Source: Paraplanobispora takensis | Lineage (GTDB): Bacteria > Actinomycetota > Actinomycetes > Streptosporangiales > Streptosporangiaceae | Direction: 5' to 3' | Assembly (NCBI RefSeq): GCF_016863195.1 | Contig: NZ_BOOK01000004.1 | Location: forward strand, 1 to 64,000 | Length of the DNA: 64,000 nt | In this document: positions 29,443-39,773 of the stretch, piece after piece | Layout of the letters: each line of letters starts with the position of its first letter | How positions within the stretch are numbered: the first letter of the stretch is position 1 | The notes under the pieces: generated by a model | The model's input: the letters and a program-made list of their open reading frames with translations, nothing else | What the model was told of the DNA's origin: nothing | Databases searched by the model: none | Translations under genes and position numbers: made by a program

Positions 29443-29475
29443 CGGCCGGCCCCCGCTCCGCGCGGGGGCCGGCCG
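29443..29475. terminator. Terminator hairpin between convergent genes
   Basis: Perfect 14-base arms CGGCCGGCCCCCGC (29443-29456) and its complement (29462-29475) with a 5-base loop, followed by TTT. It lies between the sigma-partner gene and rsmE. Confidence 0.85.
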
Positions 29476-29485
29476 TTTCCCGTTC

Positions 29486-30217
29486 TCACCAGCGGCCGGT
29501 GCGGGCCTGCAGGACGGCCGCCGCGGCCACCCCGGCCGTCGAGGTGCGCAGGACCGTCGGCCCGAGCAGCGCCGGTACGGCCTTCGCCTCCCGGAACGCG
29601 GCGAGCTCCTCCCCGGAGATCCCGCCCTCGGGGCCGACGACCACGACGATGTCGCCCTCGCCGGGAAGCTCCAGGCCGGACAGCGACGCCTCGGCCTCCT
29701 CGTGCAGCACGATCCCCAGGGCCGCGGCCGACAGCAGCGCCGCGACACCGGCCGTGCCCGCCTGCTCGGTCACCTCGGGCAGGTGGAAGCGGCGTGACTG
29801 CTTGCCCGCCTCCCGCGCGGTGGACCGCCAGCGGGCCAGCGCCTTGGCGGCCCGCTCGCCCTTCCACTGGGTGACGCACCGGGCGGCGGCCCAGGGCACG
29901 ATGACGTCGACCCCGGCCTCGGTCATCATCTCCACGGCCAGCTCGCCCCGGTCGCCCTTGGGCAGTCCCTGCACCACGACCAGGCGCGGCCGGGGCGCGG
30001 GCACCTCGTGGCGGCGCAGCACCTCCACCTGGAGGCTGTCCTTGCCGGCCTCCAGGACCACGCACTCGGCCACGGTCCCGGCGCCGTCGGTCAGGTCGAG
30101 CCGCTCGCCCGCGCGCAGGCGCCGTACGGCCGCCGCGTGGCGGCCCTCGGGGCCGCCGAAGGTGAAGCGCGCCCGGGCCAGGTCGGCCGGGTCGGCCAGG
30201 AAGACGGGGACCGTCAT
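29486..30217 (-). CDS. rsmE: 16S rRNA (uracil(1498)-N(3))-methyltransferase
   Basis: The 243-residue SPOUT methyltransferase modifies U1498 in the decoding centre. It has an N-terminal PUA-like part ([20 protein letters not shown]) and the knotted SAM site ([14 protein letters not shown] and [20 protein letters not shown]). ATG at 30217 overlaps the dnaJ stop (ATGA). hrcA-dnaJ-rsmE order is common in actinobacteria. Confidence 0.96.
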   Translation of the reverse strand: MTVPVFLADPADLARARFTFGGPEGRHAAAVRRLRAGERLDLTDGAGTVAECVVLEAGKDSLQVEVLRRHEVPAPRPRLVVVQGLPKGDRGELAVEMMTEAGVDVIVPWAAARCVTQWKGERAAKALARWRSTAREAGKQSRRFHLPEVTEQAGTAGVAALLSAAALGIVLHEEAEASLSGLELPGEGDIVVVVGPEGGISGEELAAFREAKAVPALLGPTVLRTSTAGVAAAAVLQARTGRW

Positions 30218-31353
30218 CGGCCGTTGAATGCGTCCCGCAGGCGGGAGAAGAACCCCTGCTGGCCGGGGGCGAACTTGCCGGGCGGGCGCTCCTCGCCGCG
30301 CAGCTTGGCCAGCTCGCGCAGCAGCTCCTCCTGGGCCGGGTCCAGGCGCATGGGCGTCTCCACGTTGATGTGGATGAGCAGGTCGCCCCGGCCGGTCTCG
30401 TTGAGGCGCTGGACGCCGCGGCCGTACAGCGGGATGGTCTGGCCGGACTGCGAGCCCGGCCGCACGTCGATCTCCTCGGCGCCGTCGAGCGTCTCCACGG
30501 TCAGCACGGTGCCCAGCGCGGCGGCGGTCATCGGGATCTGCACGGTGCAGTGCAGGTCGTCGCCGCGCCGCTCGAAGATCTCGTGCGGGCGCTCGACGAT
30601 CTCCAGGAACAGGTCGCCGGGCGGGCCTCCGCCGGGGCCGACCTCGCCCTCGCCGGCGAGCTGGATGTGGGTGCCGTCCTCCACACCCGCCGGGATGCGC
30701 ACCTTGATCGTGCGCCGGGTGCGGACCCGGCCGTCGCCGGAGCACTCCTGGCAGGGGTGGCGGATGATCGAGCCGAAGCCGCCGCACTGGGGGCACGGCC
30801 GGGAGGTCATGACCTGCCCCAGGAACGAGCGGGTGACCTGGGAGACCTCGCCGCGGCCGTGGCACATGTCGCAGGTGTCGGGGTGGGTGCCCGGGGCGGC
30901 CCCGGAGCCGGTGCAGACGTCGCAGACCACGGCGGTGTCCACGACCAGCTCGCGGGTGGTGCCGAAGGCCGCCTCCCTCAGATCGAGGTCGACCCGGATG
31001 GTGGCGTTGCGGCCCCGGCGGGCCCGGGTGCGCGGACCCCGCCCGCCTCCGGCGCCGGCCGCGCCGAAGAAGGCGTCCATGATGTCGCTGAACGGGAAGC
31101 CGGCGCCGAAGCCCCCGGCGCCCGCGCCGCCCGCGGCGAACGGGTCGGCGCCCATGTCGTACATCTGGCGCTTGCCGGCGTCCGACAGCACCTCGTAGGC
31201 CTGAGTGATCTCCTTGAACCGCTCCTGGGTCTCAGGATCGGGGTTCACGTCGGGGTGCAACTCCCGCGCCAGGCGGCGGTAAGCCTTCTTGATCTCTTCC
31301 GCACTGGCGTCACGGCGCACCCCGAGGGTGCCGTAGTAGTCGCTCTTAGCCAC
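30214..31353 (-). CDS. dnaJ: Chaperone protein DnaJ
   Basis: The 379-residue co-chaperone stimulates DnaK. It has the J domain ([20 protein letters not shown] with the HPD tripeptide in LHPDVNP), a Gly-rich/Phe linker ([20 protein letters not shown]), four zinc repeats ([32 protein letters not shown]) and the C-terminal substrate domain. It is the second gene behind hrcA and hence probably under HrcA/CIRCE heat-shock control. Complete. Confidence 0.97.
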   Translation of the reverse strand: MAKSDYYGTLGVRRDASAEEIKKAYRRLARELHPDVNPDPETQERFKEITQAYEVLSDAGKRQMYDMGADPFAAGGAGAGGFGAGFPFSDIMDAFFGAAGAGGGRGPRTRARRGRNATIRVDLDLREAAFGTTRELVVDTAVVCDVCTGSGAAPGTHPDTCDMCHGRGEVSQVTRSFLGQVMTSRPCPQCGGFGSIIRHPCQECSGDGRVRTRRTIKVRIPAGVEDGTHIQLAGEGEVGPGGGPPGDLFLEIVERPHEIFERRGDDLHCTVQIPMTAAALGTVLTVETLDGAEEIDVRPGSQSGQTIPLYGRGVQRLNETGRGDLLIHINVETPMRLDPAQEELLRELAKLRGEERPPGKFAPGQQGFFSRLRDAFNGR

Positions 31354-31365
31354 TTAGATGCCCTC

Positions 31366-32379
31366 TTAGGATGCAGCCAGGATCTGGCTGACGTAGCGTG
31401 CCACCGCGCGCACCGCGCCCATCGTGACCGGGTAGTCCATTCGTGTCGGCCCGAGCACACCGAGCCGGGCCAGTTGCTTGTCCCCTGAACCGTATCCCGC
31501 GGCCACGATCGAGGTGCCCTGCAGTCCGGTATAGGGGTTCTCCGAGCCGATCCGCACGGTCAGCGCGGACAGGTCGGAGGTCTCTCCGAGCAGGCGCATG
31601 AGCACGACCTGCTCCTCCAGGGCCTCCAGCACCTCGCGGAGCCCGACGCTGAAGTCGGCTCCCGCGAGGTTGGCGGTCCCGGCAAAAACGATCTTCTCGT
31701 CCTGGCGCTCCACCAGGCTCTCCAGCAGCACCGACAGGACCGTGGCCGCCAGCGGCCGGTCCTCGACCGGGAGCCGCTCGGGCAGGTCGGCGACCAGATC
31801 CGGGACGCTGCCGAGCCCGCGGCCGTCCAGGCAGGCGTTGAGCGTGGCGCGCAGGTGGGCGACACGGCCCTCGTCGACGACCTCGGGCAGCTCGACCACG
31901 CGCTGCTCGACGCGGCCGGTGTTGGTGATGAGCACGAACATCAGCCGGCGGTCGGTCAGCGGGATCAGCTCGACGTGCCGGACCGTGGAGCTGGTCAGCG
32001 TGGGGTACTGCACCACGGCGACCTGGCGGGTGAGCTGGGCCAGCAGCCGGACGGTCCGCGTCACCACGTCGTCGATGTCGACCGCGCCGGCCAGGAACGA
32101 CTCGATGGCCCGGCGCTCGGCGCCCGACAGCGGCTTGACCTGCGACAGGCGGTCGACGAACAGCCGGTAGCCCTTGTCCGTGGGCACCCGGCCCGCGCTG
32201 GTGTGCGGCTGGGCGATGTAACCCTGCTCCTCCAGCACCGCCATGTCGTTGCGGATCGTCGCCGGGGACACCCCGAGGTTGTGACGCTCGACGAGCGCCT
32301 TGGAGCCCACCGGCTCGTTGGTGGAGACGTAGTCCTCCACGATGGCACGAAGCACCGCGAGCTTTCGGTCGTCGACCAC
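31366..32379 (-). CDS. hrcA: Heat-inducible transcription repressor HrcA
   Basis: The 337-residue repressor has an N-terminal winged helix ([20 protein letters not shown], then [20 protein letters not shown] and [14 protein letters not shown]) and a GAF-like dimer domain. GTG at 32379 has GGGGAGG seven bases upstream; GTG 32388 would add three residues. It binds CIRCE; a CIRCE element lies 53 bases upstream, indicating autoregulation and control of the linked dnaJ. Confidence 0.96.
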   Translation of the reverse strand: MVDDRKLAVLRAIVEDYVSTNEPVGSKALVERHNLGVSPATIRNDMAVLEEQGYIAQPHTSAGRVPTDKGYRLFVDRLSQVKPLSGAERRAIESFLAGAVDIDDVVTRTVRLLAQLTRQVAVVQYPTLTSSTVRHVELIPLTDRRLMFVLITNTGRVEQRVVELPEVVDEGRVAHLRATLNACLDGRGLGSVPDLVADLPERLPVEDRPLAATVLSVLLESLVERQDEKIVFAGTANLAGADFSVGLREVLEALEEQVVLMRLLGETSDLSALTVRIGSENPYTGLQGTSIVAAGYGSGDKQLARLGVLGPTRMDYPVTMGAVRAVARYVSQILAAS

Positions 32380-32431
32380 CGTGCTCACCTCCCCGCCGAC
32401 CCTGCGACCACACGAAGGGAAAACATCAGAT

Positions 32432-32458
32432 CTGGCACTCTGTGTTCCCGAGTGCCAA
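32432..32458. promoter_or_regulatory. CIRCE operator of HrcA
   Basis: TGGCACTC (32433-32440), nine bases, then GAGTGCCA (32450-32457). This matches the CIRCE layout (GCACTC-N9-GAGTGC core). Confidence 0.92.
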
Positions 32459-32566
32459 GTGTACGGCTCCCGCCCGCAGGGTGCGATAACACGGTCGGGA
32501 AGGATCCAAGTGGCCGTTAAGCGAACTGCTATCGACAGACAAGTCGCAGAATGCACACTTGGCCAC

Positions 32567-33337
32567 ATGTCACACAATTTCGGACCCCCCTCGGGCGGCG
32601 GCTACGGCGCCCCCCAGCAGCCCCACGGCCAGCAGTACGGCAACCAGCCGTACGGCGGCCCGCAGTACGGCCAGCAGCAGCAGTACGGCCAGCAGGCCGG
32701 CGTCCCCTCCTACGGCTACGCGCCTGCCGGCACCGCTCCCCAGGGACCCCAGGGTCCGCAGAAGGTGAAGCCGGGCATCGGCTGGATCGTCGGCGCCTGG
32801 ATCATCGCGGTGCTCGCCATCGTCGGCGGCGTCGCCGGCTCCGCCGGCAGCCTCTTCGACACGGTCACCGACGCGGCCCCGAGCTCCTCGGTCGGCCCCG
32901 GCGAGGTCCTGACGGTGAAGGTGGACCCGGCCGACGCCTCGAACAGGCCGGCCATCTACGTCTCCGCGACCCAGGCCGTGCGCTACGAGTGCGCCTTCCA
33001 GGAGGGCGGCCCGCAGGGCCAGCTCGCCCAGCCGGGCGTGCAGACGACCGTCACCGGCACCGACGGGGTCCCGTGGGAGCTGGGCCTGCGGGTCGGCGCC
33101 CCGCAGGCCGGCGACTACAAGATCGTCTGCTCCCTCCCCGAGGGCGGCGACGCCCGCTTCGGCGTGGGCCAGGAGCTGGCCGCCGGCCAGTTCGCGGGCG
33201 GGATCGTCCTGCTGTTCGTGGTTCCCCTGGCGGGCTTCCTGCTGGCCGTCATCGTGACGATCGTCGTGCTGGTCAAGCGGAGCCGTGCCCGCAAGCGCCT
33301 GGCGGCCGGTGCGTGGGGCGGACCCTACGGCGGCTGA
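32567..33337 (+). CDS. Membrane protein with Gln/Tyr/Gly-rich N-terminus
   Basis: The 256-residue protein starts with about 65 residues of low complexity ([29 protein letters not shown]). Then come one helix ([20 protein letters not shown]), an extracytoplasmic beta-rich domain of about 120 residues ([37 protein letters not shown]), and a second helix ([20 protein letters not shown]) with a basic end. It is divergent from hrcA. The function is unknown. Confidence 0.7.
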   Translation: MSHNFGPPSGGGYGAPQQPHGQQYGNQPYGGPQYGQQQQYGQQAGVPSYGYAPAGTAPQGPQGPQKVKPGIGWIVGAWIIAVLAIVGGVAGSAGSLFDTVTDAAPSSSVGPGEVLTVKVDPADASNRPAIYVSATQAVRYECAFQEGGPQGQLAQPGVQTTVTGTDGVPWELGLRVGAPQAGDYKIVCSLPEGGDARFGVGQELAAGQFAGGIVLLFVVPLAGFLLAVIVTIVVLVKRSRARKRLAAGAWGGPYGG

Positions 33338-33394
33338 CCGCCCCGTTTGCTAGCGTCCAACTGATCTCTGGCGAGGAAGGGCGGACGGTCGTTG

Positions 33395-34210
33395 ATGTAC
33401 GAGCGTGACGTGCTGGCGGGAAACTGGAGGCGGCCTCTCAAGGGCACGATCCCCCGGGTTCCCGCGGAGCTCGACCTGGTCGTGGAGGACGCCTCGGGCG
33501 GCTTCTGCGGGGCCGTGGTCGCCTGCGACAAGGAGGCCGTCACACTGGAGGACCGCTTCGGGCGGCGGCGGGTGTTCCCGCTGGAGCCCGCCGCGTTCCT
33601 CCTGGAGGGCAAGGTGGTGACCCTGGTACGGCCCGCCTCCGCTCCGAAGGGGCCCAGGCGCAGCGCCTCCGGCTCCATCGCGGTGGAGGGACTGCGGGCC
33701 CGGGTGGCCAGGGAGAGCCGGATCTACGTGGAGGGCGTGCACGACGCGGCCCTCGTGGAGAAGATCTGGGGCCACGACCTGCGGGTCGAGGGCGTCGTCG
33801 TGGAGTACCTCGAAGGCGTCGACCGGCTGCCCGAGATCGTCGAGGAGTTCGCGCCCGGCCCCGGGAGCCGCCTGGGAGTCCTCGTCGACCACCTGGTCGA
33901 CGGCTCCAAGGAGAGCAGGATCGCCGCGCGGATCTCCTCCCCGCACGTGCTGGTGGTCGGCCATCCGTTCGTGGACGTCTGGCAGGCGGTCAAACCGTCG
34001 GTGCTCGGCATCCCCGCCTGGCCGTCCGTACCGCGCGGCGTGCCGTGGAAGGAAGGGGTCGTCTCCGCCCTGGGGTGGAGGCCGGATCCCGCCGAGGCCT
34101 GGCAGCGCATCCTCGGCTCGGTCAGGACATATGCTGACCTGGAGCCGGAGTTGCTCGGCCCGGTCGAGGAGCTGATCGATTTTGTCACCGCCCCCGATCA
34201 GGACGACTGA
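33395..34210 (+). CDS. DUF3097 family protein
   Basis: The 271-residue actinobacterial protein matches DUF3097. An N-terminal beta domain (GAVVACDKEAVTLEDRFGR) is followed by a TOPRIM-like core (RIYVEGVHDAALVEKIWGHD; GVLVDHLVDGSKESRIA), which resembles the primase/nuclease TOPRIM fold with an acidic E and DxD-like positions. The biochemical role is unknown, though nucleic-acid processing is plausible. It is a conserved neighbour of the hrcA/hemW region. Confidence 0.85.
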   Translation: MYERDVLAGNWRRPLKGTIPRVPAELDLVVEDASGGFCGAVVACDKEAVTLEDRFGRRRVFPLEPAAFLLEGKVVTLVRPASAPKGPRRSASGSIAVEGLRARVARESRIYVEGVHDAALVEKIWGHDLRVEGVVVEYLEGVDRLPEIVEEFAPGPGSRLGVLVDHLVDGSKESRIAARISSPHVLVVGHPFVDVWQAVKPSVLGIPAWPSVPRGVPWKEGVVSALGWRPDPAEAWQRILGSVRTYADLEPELLGPVEELIDFVTAPDQDD

Positions 34211-34282
34211 TCCGGCGGGCCACCAGCAGGGGTCCGAACGCACCGCGCGCCCGCGGACCCCGGACCGAGGCGAGGAGGCGGC

Positions 34283-35035
34283 ATGAGCGACAACCCCGAG
34301 GGGACGTGGCCCGCGAACGACGACCGGACACGGCCCTCCGACCGGCCCGACGACACCCGTCCGGGACGGGCCGGGTCCTGGTCCGGCCGCAACGACCCGC
34401 CGCCCGCCCCGCCGTACTCCCACGACGGCCGGCCGGGACAGCAGGGCCCGTACGGCGCGGGGACCGGCGGTCACCACAGCCCCTACGGCATGGACTCCCG
34501 GAACGGCTACGGAGGCCAGAGTCCCTACGGAGGCCAGGGCGGCCACGGCAGTCCGTACGGCGGCGGCCACCAGAGCCCGTACGGCGCGAGCCCGTACCAG
34601 AACCCGTCGGCCCCGTACTACCAGCAGGGCGGTTACGCCCCCGGCCCCTACGACCCGTACGGCCCGCCCGGGGCGTACAACCCCTACGGCCCGCCCGGTC
34701 TGCCCGGACCGCGGCCGGGCAGCGACGACACCACCATGGCCATGATCTCCCACCTGCTGGGCCTGCTGACCGGGTTCATCGGCCCGCTGGTGATCTATAT
34801 GATCAAGAAGGACCAGTCGCCCTACGTGCGGGAGCAGGCGGCCGAGGCGCTCAACTTCCAGCTCACCCTGTTCATCGCCTATTTCGTCGCCATGGTGCTG
34901 GCGTTCGTGTTCATCGGCTTCCTGCTGTTCCCGGTCATCTGGATCGGCTCGCTCATCTTCATGATCATGGCCGCCGTCGCGACCAACCGCGGCGAGCGCT
35001 ATCGCTATCCGATGAACATCCGCTTCGTCAGCTGA
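34283..35035 (+). CDS. DUF4870 membrane protein with SPYG-repeat N-terminus
   Basis: The 250-residue protein has a 150-residue disordered N-terminal half built of repeats such as HHSPYGMD, GQSPYGGQGGHGSPYGGG, HQSPYGASPYQ and PYGPPG. A DUF4870 domain follows (MAMISHLLGLLTGFIGPLVI, then KDQSPYVREQAAEALNFQLT) with about three membrane helices. The function is unknown. It shares the aromatic low-complexity style with the protein at 32567-33337. Confidence 0.85.
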   Translation: MSDNPEGTWPANDDRTRPSDRPDDTRPGRAGSWSGRNDPPPAPPYSHDGRPGQQGPYGAGTGGHHSPYGMDSRNGYGGQSPYGGQGGHGSPYGGGHQSPYGASPYQNPSAPYYQQGGYAPGPYDPYGPPGAYNPYGPPGLPGPRPGSDDTTMAMISHLLGLLTGFIGPLVIYMIKKDQSPYVREQAAEALNFQLTLFIAYFVAMVLAFVFIGFLLFPVIWIGSLIFMIMAAVATNRGERYRYPMNIRFVS

Positions 35036-35059
35036 GCCGCGCGCCGGTGCGCCGGCCGG

Positions 35060-36274
35060 TCAGCCGACGAGGTCGCGCACCAGGGCGTCGGCCAGCAGGC
35101 GGCCGCGCAGGGTGAGCACCGCGCGGCCGCGCTTGAACGCCTCCATGTCCAGCAGGCCGTCGCCCAGCGCCCGCGCGGCCACCACCGGCCGTTCGATCTC
35201 CGCCACCGGGAACCCGTCGGACAGCCGCAGCTCCAGCATGACCCGCTCCACCGCGCGGTCCTGCGGCGTCAGCACCTCGCGCGCGTGCGCCGGGGAGACC
35301 CCGTCGGCCAGGCGCTGGGCGTAGGCCGCCGGGTGCTTGACGTTCCACCACCGGGTGCCGCCGACGTGGCTGTGCGCGCCGGGGCCGACGCCCCACCAGT
35401 CGCCGCCGGTCCAGTAGAGCATGTTGTGCCGGCAGCGGCTCTTGTCGGAGACCGCCCAGTTGGAGACCTCGTACCAGCCGAAACCCGCCTCGGCGAGCAT
35501 GGAGTCGGCGATGAGATAGCGGTCGGCCGCCACGTCGTCGTCGGGCATCGGCAGCTCGCCCCGCCGGATGCGGGCGGCCAGCCGGGTGCCCTCCTCCACG
35601 ATCAGCGAGTACGCCGAGACGTGGTCGGGACCGGCCTCGACGGCCGCCGCGAGCGAGGCCCGCCAGTCGTCGTCGCTCTCACCGGGGGTGCTGTAGATCA
35701 GGTCCAGGTTGACGTGCTCGAACCCCGCCTGCCTGGCCTCCCGTACGGCCTGCGCCGCGCGGCCCGGCGTGTGGTGCCGGTCCAGCACCTTCAGCACGTG
35801 CTCGCGGGCGCTCTGCATGCCGAAGCTCATCCGGGTGAACCCCCCGCGACGCAGCTCCTCCAGACCGGCCGGGTCGACGGACTCGGGGTTGGCCTCGGTG
35901 GTGACCTCGGCGCCGGGGGCCAGGCCGAACTCCCCGTCGATCGCCTCCAGGATCCGCACCAGATCGCGGGCGGGCAGCAGGGTCGGGGTGCCTCCGCCGA
36001 AGAACACCGTCTCGACCTGCGGCACGGCGTCGCCGAGGACGGCGCGCGCACGCCTGATCTCCGTCACCGCCGTGGCGGCGTAGTCCGCGTGCGAGGCGCC
36101 GGGGCCCAGCTCGGAGGCGGTGTAGGTGTTGAAGTCGCAGTAACCGCAGCGGGTCACGCAGAAGGGCACGTGGACGTAGAAGCCGAACGGCCGCCCCCCG
36201 AGGCCTTCGAGCGCGCTCTCGGGGAGCTCGCCCGAGGCGGGCGCGGGGTCGCCGTCGGGAAGTGTGGATGGCAC
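35060..36274 (-). CDS. hemW: Radical SAM heme chaperone HemW
   Basis: The 404-residue protein resembles coproporphyrinogen oxidase HemN but is the HemW type that inserts heme into respiratory proteins. It has the 4Fe-4S motif CVTRCGYC, the SAM-binding FFGGGTPTLL, and EANPESV, and it lacks the extra N-terminal residues of true HemN. It is in the conserved hrcA-hemW-lepA neighbourhood. An intervening chitinase separates it from lepA here. Confidence 0.93.
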   Translation of the reverse strand: MPSTLPDGDPAPASGELPESALEGLGGRPFGFYVHVPFCVTRCGYCDFNTYTASELGPGASHADYAATAVTEIRRARAVLGDAVPQVETVFFGGGTPTLLPARDLVRILEAIDGEFGLAPGAEVTTEANPESVDPAGLEELRRGGFTRMSFGMQSAREHVLKVLDRHHTPGRAAQAVREARQAGFEHVNLDLIYSTPGESDDDWRASLAAAVEAGPDHVSAYSLIVEEGTRLAARIRRGELPMPDDDVAADRYLIADSMLAEAGFGWYEVSNWAVSDKSRCRHNMLYWTGGDWWGVGPGAHSHVGGTRWWNVKHPAAYAQRLADGVSPAHAREVLTPQDRAVERVMLELRLSDGFPVAEIERPVVAARALGDGLLDMEAFKRGRAVLTLRGRLLADALVRDLVG

Positions 36275-36375
36275 CGCACCAGTCTGCCGCCCCCGGCACG
36301 GTGCCCGGTACCGCCATGCAGCACATCGCCGTAGGACCGTTGACGCGTAGATCGCACCGGCCTACGATCCGTGAA

Positions 36376-36402
36376 AACTTAAAGGAAAGTTTCCTATAAG
36401 TT
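36376..36402. promoter_or_regulatory. 27-bp palindrome upstream of the chitinase
   Basis: Arms AACTTAAAGGAAA (36376-36388) and TTTCCTATAAGTT (36390-36402) around a central G pair at 12 of 13 positions. It ends 26 bases before the GTG start. It is a likely operator for carbon-source control. It is not the DasR consensus. Confidence 0.6.
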
Positions 36403-36428
36403 ATCCCCCCGAACGTGTGGAGAATCCC

Positions 36429-37706
36429 GTGAAGCGATTCCTCCGGCCGATGGTCGCGGCGGTCCTCGCCACCGGCCTCGCCGCCGCGGCCGCCCCGGCC
36501 ACCGCCCACGCCGAGGCCCAGACCGGCCACGGCGACCGCTACAAGCGGGTCGGATACTTCATCCAGTGGGGCATCTACGGACGCCAGTTCTTCGTCAAGG
36601 ACGTCGACACCAGCGGCGCCGCCGCCAAGCTGACCCACATCAACTACGCCTTCAGCAACGTCAGCCAGGACGGCTCGTGCGTGTCCGCCGACGCCTGGGC
36701 CGACTGGCAGACGCCCATGGACGACGCGCACAGCGTGGACGGCGTGGGCGACACCGCCGACCAGGTGCTCAAGGGCAACCTGAACCAGCTCAAGGAGCTC
36801 AAGGCCAAGCACCCCGGCCTCAAGGCGCTGATCTCGCTCGGCGGGTGGACCGGCTCGAAGTACTTCTCCGACGCCGTCCTCACCGCCGAGAGCCGCAGCA
36901 AGCTGGCCGCCTCCTGCATCGACCTGTGGCTCAAGGGCAACCTGCCCGGCCTGCCCGCCGGGGCCGGCGCGGGCGTCTTCGACGGCATCGACCTCGACTG
37001 GGAGTGGCCCGGCTCCTCGGGCAACGACGGCAACGTGATCCGGCCCGAGGACAGGCAGAACTTCACGCTGTTCCTCGCCGAGTTGCGCCGCCAGATGAAC
37101 GACTACGACCGCAAGAGCGAGATCACCGCCTACATCCCGGCCTCCGCCGCGAAGATCGACGCCGGCTTCGACGTCCGCGAGGTCTTCAAGAACCTGACCT
37201 TCGGCAACATCCAGGGCTACGACCTGCAGGGCCCGTGGGAGAAGGTCACCGGCCACAACGGCAACCTGTTCACCGACCCCAGGGACCCGCACGAGTTCAC
37301 CTACAGCGTGGACCAGACGGTCCGCGACTATCTGAAGCGCGGCGCCCCGGCCAGGAAGATCGTGGTCGGCGTGCCCGCCTACGGCCAGGGCTGGACGGGC
37401 GTGACCGGCGGCAGGAACGGCCTGTACGGCACCAGCACCGGCCCCGCCCAGGGCAAGTGGGGCACCGGCACCGACGACTACAAGGAGCTGGTGAACAAGC
37501 CCGGCAAGCGCTACCGCGACCTGCGCACCGGCACCGTGTGGCTCTACGACGGCAACGAGTTCTGGTCCTACGACGACCCGGCGACGGCCACCCAGAAGGC
37601 GGCCTACATCCGCCTGAAGGGCCTGGGCGGCTCCATGATGTGGTCGCTCGACCAGGACGACGCCAAGGGCTCGCTCACCTCGGCGCTCCACCGCGTCCTG
37701 CGCTGA
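36429..37706 (+). CDS. Secreted GH18 chitinase
   Basis: The 425-residue enzyme hydrolyses beta-1,4-GlcNAc chains outside the cell. A Sec signal peptide occupies residues 1-32 (KRFLRPMVAAVLATGLAAA, cut near AHA-EA). The GH18 barrel begins with KRVGYFIQWGIYGR, has SLGGWTGSKYFSDA, and the catalytic DGIDLDWEWP (E is the acid/base). Conserved QGYDLQG and MMWSLDQDD motifs close the barrel. No carbohydrate-binding domain is present. GTG at 36429 has GGAG six bases upstream. It sits between hemW and lepA. Confidence 0.95.
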   Translation: MKRFLRPMVAAVLATGLAAAAAPATAHAEAQTGHGDRYKRVGYFIQWGIYGRQFFVKDVDTSGAAAKLTHINYAFSNVSQDGSCVSADAWADWQTPMDDAHSVDGVGDTADQVLKGNLNQLKELKAKHPGLKALISLGGWTGSKYFSDAVLTAESRSKLAASCIDLWLKGNLPGLPAGAGAGVFDGIDLDWEWPGSSGNDGNVIRPEDRQNFTLFLAELRRQMNDYDRKSEITAYIPASAAKIDAGFDVREVFKNLTFGNIQGYDLQGPWEKVTGHNGNLFTDPRDPHEFTYSVDQTVRDYLKRGAPARKIVVGVPAYGQGWTGVTGGRNGLYGTSTGPAQGKWGTGTDDYKELVNKPGKRYRDLRTGTVWLYDGNEFWSYDDPATATQKAAYIRLKGLGGSMMWSLDQDDAKGSLTSALHRVLR

Positions 37707-37733
37707 CGCCGCGGGGGGCACCCGGCACGACGA

Positions 37734-37765
37734 AGGCCCGGTACGGCGCACGCCGTACCGGGCCT
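37734..37765. terminator. Bidirectional terminator between chitinase and lepA
   Basis: Fifteen-base arms AGGCCCGGTACGGCG (37734-37748) and CGCCGTACCGGGCCT (37751-37765). It lies between convergent stop codons. Confidence 0.8.
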
Positions 37766-37797
37766 GACGCGTTTCCCGGCGGTCGACCTGCCGGCGG

Positions 37798-39636
37798 TTA
37801 CTTCTTCGCCTTGTCCGTGGAGGACTCGGTGGACAGCGCGGCGACGAAGGCCTCCTGGGGGACCTCCACCCGGCCGACCATCTTCATCCGCTTCTTGCCC
37901 TCCTTCTGCTTCTCCAGCAGCTTGCGCTTACGGGAGATGTCACCGCCGTAGCACTTGGCCAGCACGTCCTTGCGGATGGCGCGGATGTTCTCACGGGCGA
38001 TGACCCGGGCGCCGATGGCGGCCTGGATCGGCACCTCGAACTGCTGCCGGGGGATCAGCTCGCGGAGCTTCTTGGCCATCTCGACGCCGTAGCCGTACGC
38101 CTTGTCCTTGTGCACGATGGCGCTGAAGGCGTCGACCGCCTCACCCTGGAGCAGGATGTCGACCTTGACCAGTTCGGCCTCCTGCTCGCCGAAGGGCTCG
38201 TAGTCGAGCGAGGCGTAGCCGCGCGTGCGGGACTTGAGCTGGTCGAAGAAGTCGAAGATGATCTCGCCGAGCGGCATGGTGTAGCGGATCTCGACGCGGT
38301 CCTCCGACAGGTAGTCCATGCCCTGCAGGTTGCCGCGGCGGTTCTGGCACAGCTCCATGATGGCGCCGATGAACTCCGAGGGGACCAGCACGGTCGCCTT
38401 CGTCACCGGCTCGAAGACCTTGTCCACCTTGCCGGTGGGGAACTCCGAGGGGTTGGTGACGGTGACCTCCTTGCCGTCCTCCATGATGACCCGGTAGACC
38501 ACGTTGGGCGCGGTGGAGATCAGCGAGAGGTTGAACTCGCGTTCCAGGCGCTCGCGGACGATCTCCATGTGGAGCAGGCCGAGGAAGCCGCAGCGGAAGC
38601 CGAAGCCCAGGGCCGCGGAGGTCTCCGGCTCGTAGACCAGGGCGGCGTCGTTGAGCTGGAGCTTGTCCAGGGCCTCGCGGAGCTCGGGGTAGTCGTCGCC
38701 GTCGACGGGGTACAGGCCGGAGAAGACCATCGGCTTGGGGTGCTCGTAGCCGCCCAGCGCCTCGGTGGCCGAGCGCGTGACGGAGGTGACCGTGTCACCG
38801 ACCCGCGACTGGCGCACGTCCTTCACACCGGTGATCAGGTAACCCACCTCGCCGACGCCGAGCCCCTTGTCGGCGATCTTCGGCTCCGGCGAGATGACTC
38901 CGATCTCCAGCGTCTCGTGGGCGGCGCCGGTGGACATCATCAGGATGCGCTCGCGCTTGCCGAGGTGCCCGTCCATGACCCGGACGTAGGTGATCACGCC
39001 CCGGTAGGTGTCGTAGACCGAGTCGAAGATCAGCGCGCGGGCGGGGGCCTCGGCCTGGCCGACCGGGGCCGGGATGTTCGCGACCACGTGGTCCAGGAGC
39101 TCGCGGACGCCCACGCCGGTCTTGCCGGAGACCTTCAGCACGTCCTCGGGCTCGCAGCCGATGAGGTGGGCGAGCTCGGCGGCGTACTTCTCCGGCTGGG
39201 CGGCGGGCAGGTCGATCTTGTTGAGCACCGGGATGATCGTCAGATCGGCGTTCATCGCCAGGTAGAGGTTGGCCAGGGTCTGCGCCTCGATGCCCTGCGC
39301 CGCGTCGACCAGCAGGATCGCGCCCTCGCACGCCTGGAGCGACCGGGAGACCTCGTAGGTGAAGTCGACGTGCCCGGGAGTGTCGATCATGTTGAGGACG
39401 TAGTCGGTCTCGCCGACCTTCCACGGCAGCCGGACCGCCTGCGACTTGATCGTGATGCCGCGCTCGCGCTCGATGTCCATGCGGTCGAGGTACTGAGCGC
39501 GCATGGAACGGTCGTCGACCACGCCGGTGATCTGCAGCATGCGGTCGGCAAGCGTCGACTTGCCGTGGTCGATGTGCGCGATGATGCAGAAATTGCGGAT
39601 CACCGCGGGATCGGTCTGGCCAGGCTGAATGCGCAC
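37798..39636 (-). CDS. lepA: Elongation factor 4 (LepA)
   Basis: The 612-residue translational GTPase acts on the ribosome in initiation and back-translocation. G1 is [14 protein letters not shown]2 RGITIKSQ, G3 DTPGHVDF, G4 NKIDLP. The C-terminal LepA domain ([20 protein letters not shown]) is diagnostic. GTG start at 39636. It is divergent from the gene at 39774. Confidence 0.98.
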   Translation of the reverse strand: MRIQPGQTDPAVIRNFCIIAHIDHGKSTLADRMLQITGVVDDRSMRAQYLDRMDIERERGITIKSQAVRLPWKVGETDYVLNMIDTPGHVDFTYEVSRSLQACEGAILLVDAAQGIEAQTLANLYLAMNADLTIIPVLNKIDLPAAQPEKYAAELAHLIGCEPEDVLKVSGKTGVGVRELLDHVVANIPAPVGQAEAPARALIFDSVYDTYRGVITYVRVMDGHLGKRERILMMSTGAAHETLEIGVISPEPKIADKGLGVGEVGYLITGVKDVRQSRVGDTVTSVTRSATEALGGYEHPKPMVFSGLYPVDGDDYPELREALDKLQLNDAALVYEPETSAALGFGFRCGFLGLLHMEIVRERLEREFNLSLISTAPNVVYRVIMEDGKEVTVTNPSEFPTGKVDKVFEPVTKATVLVPSEFIGAIMELCQNRRGNLQGMDYLSEDRVEIRYTMPLGEIIFDFFDQLKSRTRGYASLDYEPFGEQEAELVKVDILLQGEAVDAFSAIVHKDKAYGYGVEMAKKLRELIPRQQFEVPIQAAIGARVIARENIRAIRKDVLAKCYGGDISRKRKLLEKQKEGKKRMKMVGRVEVPQEAFVAALSTESSTDKAKK

Positions 39637-39773
39637 CGGTGTCCGTTTCGACGGGATTGACGTGATCAGGAGCTGGTAAATCCAGCCATCTTCCTAGCAA
39701 GTTTACCGAGAGGGCCGATGTCCTCATCCCGCGGGGAAAGCGTCTCCGTCGTCGACGGGGCGGACGGATCTTG

